The notes beneath the pieces are model-generated. The model did not search any database. It saw only the letters and a program-made list of their open reading frames with translations, and was not told the origin of the DNA. Shown here piece after piece: positions 55,827-64,000 of a stretch of 64,000 nucleotides of DNA (position 1 is the first letter of the stretch; each line of letters opens with the position of its first letter). Source of the DNA: Strobilurus pachycystidiatus (lineage: Eukaryota; Basidiomycota; Agaricomycetes; Agaricales; Physalacriaceae); the NCBI GenBank assembly GCA_019915135.1, contig JAHLMK010000004.1:1054001-1118000 (forward strand). Reading direction: 5' to 3'. The translations under genes were made by a program, and so were the position numbers.

Positions 55827-56514
55827 GCCGCATCCTACCACACCATTGCCCGCTTTACAATCTCCACTGCTTAATCTCTATCTCACACTCATTTGCACTG
55901 TTCGCCATTCGCCCACACATTTGTAACTTACCTGTCGCTTGTTTTGCTCTCGAATTTGGAATCAGCTTGGTCTATAGTACTTACCTAAGTAAGGTTTTCA
56001 TACGGTCGTTTATTACTAACTACATACATACCCATACCATCGGAATATCTGTGAATAAATCCATTCTTGGCTTGTAGACTTCTTTCATTATGCCCTGGCT
56101 TCGCGTGAAAGGTTGGTCCAAGATGATCTCCAAGTCCGTGGGAACAAGACATCGTCCAAAATTAACCTTGTCTATTATCTTGCCAGTGATCCACAATCAT
56201 GCAGCCGGCTAGAGTATGGCTTTCAGTTTGCTCATACATCAGGCGCGTGTCATGGTGCCACAACTCCTTTCTCTATATATTACGCGAGTTCGACGCGCAG
56301 TGACCAACTTACGCGAAAGGCCCTACCTTCGCGTATTGAACGCCGCTCATGCTCATGTTGATGGTCCGGTCACAGGCCAAGCATTGAACGTACGCTTCCT
56401 TCCCACCCCAACCCCAATTTGCGCACCCTCGGCTTCCGATAAGAAGGAACCTCCAGCCGGGTTACCTATGTAGCTCGCAGCCCACTCTCCTGAGACGCAA
56501 ACTCTGCCAAAAAA
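55827..56514. other. Intergenic region, 0.7 kb
   Basis: Downstream of the kinase and upstream of the first esterase. Pyrimidine-rich in its first half. A TATATATTA string lies at about 56273. No supported gene. Confidence 0.5.
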
Positions 56515-57900
56515 ATGCTGCTTTCCCTTCTTTTTGTCGTATGGCTTCAAATTTTAGGACCCGGCAAAGTCTCATCGACGCCCACAAACTCTCGGTTCGA
56601 CTGGAACGCAGTTGAACATGTGTTTGCTTTTGGGGACTCGTATAGTTTTGTGCTTGGAACGGCGGGGCATGGGAATTTCAAGTACGATCGCAAATAACGG
56701 TTGAACTCATGGAATCGCTGACTGAATGTCCGACAGCTTCATTGGAGACGCATTCAATTTTGGGTTTAGTCCCCAAACCCTGATGGAGGACCAGATTATA
56801 GCAAATACTGTGAGGCGCTAGTTGTGCTGATGCTCCTACTTTTGTTGACCCAGGCCCATGTAGACAAGCTCTGGAGGAGCCAATTGGGTGCGCCCACTTA
56901 GCTTGCCCATCGGGCTTCTTTTTTGACGGTCCATGTTCATCCCGACAGCTTGAGTTCCTCACTGGATGCTTTGGCGGATCGCCCTTTGACTGCAAAAGGC
57001 AGTTATGGGACTTCTCATTTGGGGGAGCTGATATTGACGGCAGTCTGTCAGCATAGCTTCTTACGATCGCGCGCCGTTTCTGACAGGCTGCAAGGCTTCC
57101 TCTCCACCGCAACTTCACCATTCCGCTCGTGGACCAGGTGCGACAGTGGTCCACCTACGCGTCCGACGTAATTCCGCACACTGAACGCGACACTCTGGCA
57201 ACCTATTGGATCGGAATCAATGATTGTGTGGATACTGCCAACAATACCAACCTTGTAGGCGATCCCAATCTCGTTTCTTTATCTCAGGTTGAATCACTTG
57301 ACAGACTCCGGACTTCCACTCTCTTCTTGAGGCGGATATGAACTCGTACTTCGCAGCTGTGGTTTGTGCTGACAATCCGTCCCATCTGCTAACTCTCTCA
57401 TGCGTTGAAGTACAGCAACATGCATACGACAATGGACTTCATCAGCATCTGTTCATGAATGTGCCACCAATTGACCTATCGCCGCTGGCACTCGCCAACG
57501 ACACGCTGGCGGGCCTGATCAAGTCTCATATCCACGACTTCAATGCAGAGCTTAGTCGTCGACTTGAAGACTTCAAAGCCAGGAATCCCCGTGTGTCCGT
57601 TCTCAAGCTCGCTCGTTTGTGTACTCAGAAGCAAATATAGATGCCATAGTTATGAGCTTCGACGTTCATGCCCTGTTTCGCGATGTAATCGAACATGGCC
57701 CAGCGTTCGGGTTCACAAATACTACCAGGTATGATGCTCCGGACCTCAGGTGGCCCGACACAGGAGTGATCTTTCCCTCTGACAGCTTTTGCACTTGCCA
57801 TGATGAGCCTGGCTTTTTTTGGTGGAACGTGGAGCACCCGACCGAGGCTGTCCATCGCATCATTGCTAGCGAAGTTGAAGACTTTCTGAAATGTAACTAA
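56515..57900 (+). CDS. CE16-type acetylesterase, tandem copy A
   Basis: Secreted SGNH/GDSL-fold esterase resembling carbohydrate esterase family 16, which removes acetyl groups from plant polysaccharide fragments. Nine exons close in frame (318 aa): 56515..56681, 56737..56809, 56864..56887, 56949..57046, 57095..57254, 57305..57361, 57416..57590, 57641..57728, 57786..57900. The N-terminus is a hydrophobic signal peptide (MLLSLLFVVWLQILGPG). The nucleophile block is VFAFGDSYS, block III is YWIGINDC, and the C-terminal block is FFWWNVEHPTEAVH. The Asp three residues before the His (DxxH in the partner gene) is Asn here. Exon 3 is only 24 nt. Intron positions match copy B at 58123. Confidence 0.85.
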
Positions 57901-58122
57901 CTGTATAGCGAAAATGTAGTGCGCACCTCCTCAAAATAGTATAGTCATGTGTTCTTCGTTGCCTGATTTATCTGGTTCTCGGGGCGGGTTATCCGAGGTA
58001 TGCGCTCATGCTAGCTCAGGCTCCGGACCGCCCATGCTCGTGAACGACCACCTGATGCTGGGTCCCAGTACTTATCTTCGGGGGGGACGGATGATTGTCG
58101 CTTTGACCGCCGTTGTGCAGTC

Positions 58123-59596
58123 ATGTATACACTCGTCTGGCTTCTGTCTACCCTGCCTTTCTTTTCTCGCGACACTTTTGCCTCTGCAACCGCGCTCAAG
58201 CCGACTCCCAAATTCAAGTGGGACGACATCAAATACGTGTATGCATTTGGGGATTCCTACACGTTCGTAGAAGGGAAGGAAGGTCGTGTGAATTACAGGC
58301 ACGTTAATAACCAGCAGAAGTTCTTCCCATGCTAAATTGATTCATAGTTTCATTGGCGACGAGCTTGATTACTCGTACACTCCCCGAGAGCTTCTTGGAA
58401 ACACAATCACTCCCAATAAGGTGCGGTCGCGTCCTCGTGTTCTGGTTCCCGACTCGGATTTGATTCTGTGTTTAGACTAGCTCCGATGGTGCCAACTGGT
58501 GAGTAGCAGTGCATACCCACATGGAAAGAGGGCTACTTGTTGATGCATGGACAGGATAGAGTTTACGACCGGCTGTTTTGGGGGATCGCCTTTTCACTGC
58601 AAAAAAGAGCTTTGGGACTTCGCGTTTGCAGGTTCTGATATCAGTGGGGACCTGTCCGTTACTAGCGCCCACCGCGAAGTTTGTCGAATGCTAACATTTT
58701 CTTGTGCAGCTTACCACTCCATCACAATTACACGGTTTCTCTTGTCAGGCAAGTAGAACAGTGGTTGACGTACGCGTCCCGTGTCGTGCCGCATCCATCT
58801 AGGGAGACACTTACGTTCTGGTGGATCGGTAAGGATTCCGAACTCAACGATGCTTGAAGATAATCGTTCACACCTGTAGGTATCAACGATACTGGGGATA
58901 CGATCGACAACCACACTGCAAGTACCTTGCCCATTCCCGCGTTTTCTGGTCAACTGATTTCTATGATAGATTACCGATTGGGACGCGTTTTGGGACCTTG
59001 AAGTAACAACCTACTTTGACGCAGTGGTACGCCATCTTATGCACAGCTTGAATGAATACAAGTTGAGAAGTTTGATACTGCAGCAATCGACATATGACCA
59101 CGGACTCGCACAACACATGTTCCTAAACATACCACCCAGGGAACGCTCACCAGCCTCCAACACTAACGCGACCAGGGCAGCGATCATGAAGAAGAATGTT
59201 GATGGTTTCAACGCCGCGCTGGTGAAGCACACGGATGCGTTTGCTTCGAAGAATCCAGGCGCCACCGTCATGTCGTTTGATGCGCATGCTGTCTTTAATC
59301 AGATCCTAGATGCGCCCGAGGAGTATGGCTTCACCAACGTCGTGGGGTAGGTTTCAGCTAACGAGTCCCGTTTCACTATTGGCTGATAACAACCGTCAGA
59401 TACTGTTCCTGTGCCAATCCAGCCGGGTATTTCTGGTATGTCCTTGTCTGCTCTAAAAAGGTCTCACATGCTGAGGAAAGATTATAGGTACGACAGCGGC
59501 CATCCAACCCAGCGGGCGCACGAATTGCTTTCGCAGGCGTTACTGAAACAACTGGAGGGGCAAGATGCGCATTGCCATTCGCGTCATTGCCATTAA
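58123..59596 (+). CDS. CE16-type acetylesterase, tandem copy B
   Basis: Second esterase of the pair, same orientation, 222 bp after copy A. Ten exons close in frame (330 aa): 58123..58298, 58348..58420, 58476..58498, 58555..58653, 58710..58828, 58880..58917, 58970..59026, 59084..59346, 59400..59435, 59488..59596. It has a signal peptide (MYTLVWLLSTLPFFSRDTFA), nucleophile block VYAFGDSYT, WIGINDTGDT, and YFWYDSGHPTQRAH with the full DxxH, so all catalytic blocks are intact. Two introns (58299..58347 and 58918..58969) begin with GC; copy A has GT at the equivalent sites. Two introns of B (after residue WIG and before YDSGH) are absent in A. Ends in a His/Cys-rich tail (CHSRHCH). Confidence 0.88.
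58299..58347 (+). other. GC-AG intron 1 of esterase copy B
   Basis: Donor TACAG|GCACGT, acceptor TTCATAG, 49 nt, phase 2. It joins to VNYSFIGDELD. Copy A has the same phase-2 position with a GTACGA donor. Confidence 0.7.
58918..58969 (+). other. GC-AG intron 6 of esterase copy B
   Basis: Donor CACACT|GCAAGT (the consensus GC donor), acceptor TATGATAG, 52 nt, phase 0. It joins to DNHTITDWDAF. Copy A has a GTAGGC donor at the equivalent site. Confidence 0.7.
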
Positions 59597-59982
59597 GTAG
59601 CGCGTTGTGTATGGACTGTTCATATAATTAAAGCACTGCTTCCTGAGGCACTACTGAAGCGCGCATTAGATTTAGCGCCTATAGGCGCGGTTTGTGTGGT
59701 AGAAATAGCACAGTCTATGATAGCCGCCCGGCATGCCCAGACGATCATTCAGCCACCTCGCGTTTTCCTCGAGGCGTCAGCATTGCCCGACAGCAGATTG
59801 GGAATTAAAGTCCATGATGGGCTTGCATGAGCAGCGCTGAGAGACAGTCGTCGTGCTGGGTTGTGTTTGGACCGCGCATCACCGGCAACTTCAATCATAA
59901 GGGTGGCGGCTGATGACGAGGTCGGCACGTGGCGGACTGAGGTCGTAAATCCCTTCTTGCTCCTCACTCCCATCTCCGCAAA
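59597..59982. other. Intergenic region
   Basis: Between the second esterase and the VAP gene. A short imperfect dyad (TTTAGCGCCTATAGGCGCGG) lies at about 59671. No gene seen. Confidence 0.5.
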
Positions 59983-61325
59983 ATGTCTGTCAGTCTTACG
60001 CCAAGTTCCACTCTTGGCTTCCCGAGTGCGTGCTCGTCGTGCCCGTCGTCGTCGACAGTCTGCTCATCCTGCGCCTAGGGCCGCTCACCCAGCTTGTTAA
60101 ACGATCCTTAACTATCTCCAACCCCAATGACCGCCCCGTCGCATTCAAAGTCAAAACAACGGCGCCAAAGGTGAGCGCGGCTTTCATATCCGCTGCCGTC
60201 GCTAACGACGATGCCAGCTGTACTGCGTGCGGCCCAACTCTGGCCGCGTGGAGCCAGGTGAGACTGTCGAAGTATCTGGTGCGTAGTCCGACCTTTGCAG
60301 CGCAAGTTTGGCTCTCATCCTCTGCTCAGTGATGCTTCAGGCGATGAAGGAGGAGCCCCCCTTGAACGCCAAGTGCAAAGACAAATTTCTTATCCAAAGC
60401 ACGTTAATTACCAAGGAAAAAGAAGACAAACCCCTGCAGGATATTGTACGTGACGTCGGCATTTCTCCCGCCTTTCCGCTCATCGCTCTATTACAGTGGG
60501 GCGCCTCTGAAGCCACCGACGAGACCAGGGTTCATCAACAAAAGTTGAAGGTGCAATACCTGCGTGCGGAAGGATTGACACTTGAAGAGGAGGAAGAGCC
60601 TCCCATCAACCAAAGCTCCATGTTGGCCACGAGCGATTCGGTGCGTTTGGTACTGCTTATTCCGTACCCTTTTCGGCTAAGTTAGTTGTCTGCAGCAATA
60701 CGACACTGTCCGACAGAACCCTATAACGAACGGTCATGCTGCTCCGCTTGCCGCCGCTCCCATCCCTGAATTCACCCGACCACCTTCCGCAGAACGCTCT
60801 GGATCTCCACATGCCGACTTCAGTGTCGCGCGCGAGGAAGAGCACCACGAGGAAGAGCGACACGAAGAGCCTCTTGAGGAATCCTTACCTCCACCTCCTG
60901 CATCGGTTCTCGCTTCAATTCCCGCTCCTGCTCCCGCACCTGCACCTGCGCGTGAACTTGACCCTGAACCCGTGCCCATTCCGCCTGTCGCAGTACATGT
61001 TCAAGCTCCTGTGGAGGCAGCACTCGTTGCCGAGCGCAGCCAGTCCAGCCTCGCTCCTTCACCGCCCAGCGAAGAACTGCTCACCAAGTACAAAGAAGCG
61101 GAGGCTGAGATTGAGCGACTACGAGGACTACTAGCGGCGGCCGCGCCGCCTGCGTCCGAAATACGGAGGAGGAGCAGACGGTACTCGGATGCTGACACAG
61201 TCGTCCCAGGAAGTGACGTAGGGACCTACATCGACGAGGCACCCATGCAACCAGAGGGTGTTCCCCTGCAGGTGGTTGTCATCATTGCACTGGGTGTCTT
61301 CATCACGACGTATCTTTTCTTCTGA
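59983..61325 (+). CDS. VAP/Scs2-type ER membrane contact protein
   Basis: ER tail-anchored tether that binds FFAT-motif proteins at membrane contact sites. Exons 59983..60025, 60079..60170, 60218..60278, 60330..60445, 60497..60640, 60696..61325 close in frame (361 aa). The N-terminal MSP domain (residues 1 to about 125) has RPLTQLVKRSLTISNPNDRP, VAFKVKTTAPKLYCVRPNSG, RVEPGETVEVSVMLQ and DKFLIQST, the usual VAP signature. A Pro/Ala/Glu-rich spacer follows, then a coiled coil (SEELLTKYKEAEAEIERLRG). A C-terminal hydrophobic anchor (LQVVVIIALGVFITTYLFF) ends the protein. All three parts of the VAP layout are present. Confidence 0.94.
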
Positions 61326-61554
61326 TTCTGGGATTGTTGGACGTCTGGTGTACTAAGACACCGATCATTTTTCTGATTAGCTTTACTTATATGATACGCC
61401 TTCTTGCAGTATTATAATCTTATGTGCCTGTGCTCTTGCTATTGTCATTCGTACATACACGAGCATCAACGTTTTCTATTCACCTCTGGGTCCCACTGTA
61501 CTGACGTACATATGAAGTGGCGGTGCACCGCTGCACTCTTTACTTCTTGCCACC

Positions 61555-63216
61555 ATGGTCGAGATCGCAACCTTTGAACCTATAGACGCGAATCAGGAAG
61601 AGATTTTGGCCTCCTGTGTGCGCGGTCTCCGTCCGATACTGGATTCTGACGCAGAATGGATAAAGCGGAATATAATCCGATATAACGACGAGTTAGCGCA
61701 CCTCGATGTTGTTCTCGAACAACTTACGGCCCGCAAAGCAGCGCTCACCGCCACACTTGACTTGCACAAATCTACTTTAGCACCAATCCGCCGTCTTCCG
61801 GCTGAACTCCTTGGCTCTATCTTCTTCTTTGCATCATTCACCAATGAAAACTCACTCTATCATGACTCCGAACCTCCGCCAGCGGCGAAACAACCCACGA
61901 CGACGCCCTGGATCCTAGGCAGAGTATGCGGGTGGTGGCGTCGTGTTGTACTCGCCACTCCCGTTTTGTGGTCTACCCTGATATTGAAGCCTCCCTATCT
62001 TCCAGAATCCCCCCTCGTCCTTGCCGAGTACCTCCGCCGGTCCGGTAATCATCCGTTGAGCATCGGTGCGTGCTTTGACGATGATCTATACCGGGCATAT
62101 GATCCGCTGCTCGAAGGGGGGCCATACGGCCTCGACGTCTTCGAACTCTTGCTACGGCAAAGCAAACGCTGGAGAGTGGCGGAGCTTTACCTCGAAGAGT
62201 CCTTCATAGAGCCTCTGAATTCGATTGCTGGGCATTTGCCGGTGTTGGAGGAGCTGTATCTCGCGCCCAAAGACGGATTCTCAGAGATGGAAGGCACGTT
62301 CGAGAACGACGTGCCTTCGCCGCTACTTTCCCATCTTCCCTCTCTGAAGCGGTTCTACTTCAAAGGGTTCTTCCTCGACCATTCGGTGGACATAGGCCAA
62401 TTCGGTACGCCGATGCTGACGCATTGTTGCTTCACTCTTGGAGAGCTGTCGAACATCGCCAAGATAACCCACTATCCCTTCCTCGAGGAGCTCCATTTCT
62501 GGACCCGATACTTCATAGAGGGTGCTGAGCTCCAGCTGCCTTCCAACACATCCCCCGTATGGAGGAATCCCGTCAGACACGACACTGTCCAGTTCCTCAG
62601 CACGGACTCTACGTTCGCCCTCGAGGCCCTGGTTCTCCCTGCGGTCACAGATGTCGCCATACAAGCAACCTGCACGAAAATGGAGCTTTACCGCCCCGCA
62701 CATCTGGCGTCGTTCATCCGCAACTCACAGTGTCGGCTGAAGGGGCTGACGATATGGATGCATTACGACGACGATCGGTGGACGCTGTGTGCGGACATGC
62801 TGAGCCTGCCAGAGGTGCAGACGGTAGACAGAGTGCTGTGTGGGTTCGACGGTGGCTTCTACGAGAGTGGGTTGATAAGCTGCCTTGCCCAGCCAGACAT
62901 CCTGCCGAATCTTAGGCTGCTCACCATCATATTGGAACAGAGCGTTTGTAGTGTTGATCAGGCGTGGATAGATGGGCTCATAGCCATGGTGAAGCTTCGG
63001 CGGCAGGAGAGAACCTCCGGGAAGGACCCAGACGTCAAACTTCGGAGGTTGGAGAGACTAAGGCTCTGCCTCGCAAGCGAGATGATGGCGAGGATCATGG
63101 AGAGTGGGATGAAGGAGCTCGTCGACGAGGGCTTGGTCCTGGACCAGGAGCCTTCAACTTTTGCTTGGACGTACTGGACTGGACCTTATTGGTTCTCCGC
63201 ATGCAGGTCCGAGTAG
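61555..63216 (+). CDS. F-box protein, Agaricomycete LRR-like type (paralogue 2)
   Basis: Single exon, 553 aa; the CACCATGG context supports the start. The order of parts matches the gene at 26475..28181: ANQEEILASCVRGLRPILDS, a coiled coil, the F-box core PIRRLPAELLGSIFFFASF, WILGRVCGWWRRVVLATPVL, VLAEYLRRSGNHPLSIGA and a leucine-rich body ending TYWTGPYWF. Likely a substrate receptor for an SCF ubiquitin ligase. The two paralogues are 33 kb apart on opposite strands with clear divergence, so this is an old duplication. It carries no intron, whereas the other copy may have one at its 3' end. Confidence 0.85.
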   Translation: MVEIATFEPIDANQEEILASCVRGLRPILDSDAEWIKRNIIRYNDELAHLDVVLEQLTARKAALTATLDLHKSTLAPIRRLPAELLGSIFFFASFTNENSLYHDSEPPPAAKQPTTTPWILGRVCGWWRRVVLATPVLWSTLILKPPYLPESPLVLAEYLRRSGNHPLSIGACFDDDLYRAYDPLLEGGPYGLDVFELLLRQSKRWRVAELYLEESFIEPLNSIAGHLPVLEELYLAPKDGFSEMEGTFENDVPSPLLSHLPSLKRFYFKGFFLDHSVDIGQFGTPMLTHCCFTLGELSNIAKITHYPFLEELHFWTRYFIEGAELQLPSNTSPVWRNPVRHDTVQFLSTDSTFALEALVLPAVTDVAIQATCTKMELYRPAHLASFIRNSQCRLKGLTIWMHYDDDRWTLCADMLSLPEVQTVDRVLCGFDGGFYESGLISCLAQPDILPNLRLLTIILEQSVCSVDQAWIDGLIAMVKLRRQERTSGKDPDVKLRRLERLRLCLASEMMARIMESGMKELVDEGLVLDQEPSTFAWTYWTGPYWFSACRSE

Positions 63217-63638
63217 TGAAGACCGCTTTCATCTGGGTGGTATCTGTGGGGATCAATAGTGCTTGATTATAGCTACGCTTTGAACTGATTATTGCATATA
63301 CAACGAGTATAGCGTCAGGACTGGCACCGAAGGGTCATTGTATTCATGCATGATCGACCAATCTCACAGTTATTTGCCAATCTATTGCAAGGCTGGCGCA
63401 TGCCCCCTAGAACCCTTACATAGTACCGCCTGCGGCTCACTCGACGATTCACGGGGATTCGAGTGGTAACTGGACTATGTTTCTCCCATTCTGCTCTGAG
63501 TATCACCACTTGCAACCATATCAGTATGATCTCCATGTGAGATCGCAATACTGGACGCGCATACGAGCCTTGTGAGTATCACACTACGGCTCTCGCTGTC
63601 TTCCGTTCTTTTGGTGGAGTGGAGCCTTTGCGCCACAC
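63217..63638. other. Intergenic region
   Basis: 3' region of the F-box gene on the plus strand and of the partial gene on the minus strand. Nothing coding recognised. Confidence 0.45.
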
Positions 63639-64000
63639 TTAAACACAAAGCAGTCGATCGAGTTGGGTGAGTAAGTCTTCGTACTCCGGGCGTGCACGAA
63701 TGTATTTCTTGGTATCCAACGTGTGAGCCACGAGAGACGCTGAAGTCTCGTTCATTGAAAACGGATTGTGCGCACGGTCGTAGTGAACAAATATTTCCCG
63801 TCTCCTCATGCGTGGATTTGACCCCCGACATCTTCGACGGCAGTCTTCATGAGAGTAGAAAGAGAGATTCCTGCTACCTAGTACAGTACTCACGCAGAGC
63901 AGGACCGGAATCCACACAGTGAATCCAAGAAAACAAAATATTGAAATGCGGTCGCAGAGCCAGTCACGTCCTCGTAGCTCCTTGCATGAGGACGTCCAGT
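63639..64000 (-). CDS. Partial unknown gene, 3' end only
   Basis: A C-terminal coding frame runs from about 63880 to the stop at 63639 and reads naturally (FVHYDRAHNPFSMNETSASL, VAHTLDTKKYIRARPEYEDL, LTQLDRLLCV). An acceptor-like CATGAAG is at about 63856 and a GTGAGT donor at about 63890, preceded by a hydrophobic stretch (FCFLGFTVWIPVLLC), but the two do not join in the same phase. The gene probably continues beyond the window. Family not recognised. Confidence 0.4.
   Translation of the reverse strand, partial: WTSSCKELRGRDWLCDRISIFCFLGFTVWIPVLLCVSTVLGSRNLSFYSHEDCRRRCRGSNPRMRRREIFVHYDRAHNPFSMNETSASLVAHTLDTKKYIRARPEYEDLLTQLDRLLCV

Noticed and set aside
63475..63831. 118-codon minus-strand frame at the right edge
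   Set aside because: Its composition is unlike a conserved protein, and it competes with the more natural overlapping frame ending at 63639.

Overview
The window is nuclear DNA of a filamentous basidiomycete, most likely an Agaricomycete. Genes are dense on both strands and split by many short (about 46-60 nt) GT-AG introns. The families fit this: F-box/LRR-like proteins, a fused E2/F-box protein, HNH-type proteins, CE16 esterases, a basidiomycete-style SAM methyltransferase and an old yellow enzyme. No prokaryotic feature, rRNA, tRNA, CRISPR array or intact transposon was recognised. Exon coordinates were worked out by hand from splice signals, frame continuity and family motifs; where all phases close I give the exon list.

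Layout. 0.6-5.2 kb (minus): an H15 (linker-histone-fold) protein and an E2-like/F-box fusion. 5.7-11.1 kb: two near-identical direct copies of an unknown, intron-conserved gene flanking one HNH-type gene on the opposite strand. 11.2-12.8 kb: alpha/gamma-adaptin-binding protein p34 (AAGAB/Irc6). 12.8-14.4 kb: no supported gene, one perfect GC-rich hairpin. 14.4-18.4 kb: large SAM methyltransferase. 19.5-24.5 kb: 20-exon ABCB full transporter. 24.8-25.6 kb: small homeodomain-like protein. 26.5-28.2 kb: F-box protein. 28.6-31.5 kb: NEDD4/Rsp5-type HECT ubiquitin ligase. 32-33 kb: short Agaricomycete family of unknown function. 33.6-36.4 kb: Ras GEF. 36.7-37.5 kb: ribosomal protein uL22 (L17). 38.2-39.5 kb: old yellow enzyme. 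41.0-42.2 kb: MADS-box factor. 43.1-46.3 kb: zf-C3H1 protein (Red1/ZFC3H1-like). 46.6-51.8 kb: Rictor (TORC2). 52.4-53.6 kb: F-box-like protein. 53.9-55.8 kb: Ypk1/Gad8-type AGC kinase. 56.5-59.6 kb: tandem CE16 acetylesterases. 60.0-61.3 kb: VAP/Scs2. 61.6-63.2 kb: a second F-box protein paralogous to the one at 26.5 kb. Right edge: unresolved fragment.

How genes relate. Most are housekeeping or signalling genes with no operon logic. Functional neighbours are the TORC2 scaffold Rictor and, 2.1 kb away and divergent, an AGC kinase of the class TORC2 phosphorylates. Ubiquitin genes recur (E2/F-box fusion, three F-box-type genes, one HECT ligase).

Most unusual: (1) two adjacent 55-nt introns in the ABC transporter that match at 46 of 55 positions and bracket a 12-nt exon, suggesting recent intron duplication; (2) three GC-AG introns, two of them in one esterase whose tandem paralogue has GT at the same sites; (3) the duplicated unknown gene around an HNH-type gene, with repeated promoter DNA and a shared CACGTG element; (4) an E2-like domain with the HPN motif and catalytic-position Cys fused to an F-box and an RGG tract; (5) the Rictor/AGC kinase linkage.
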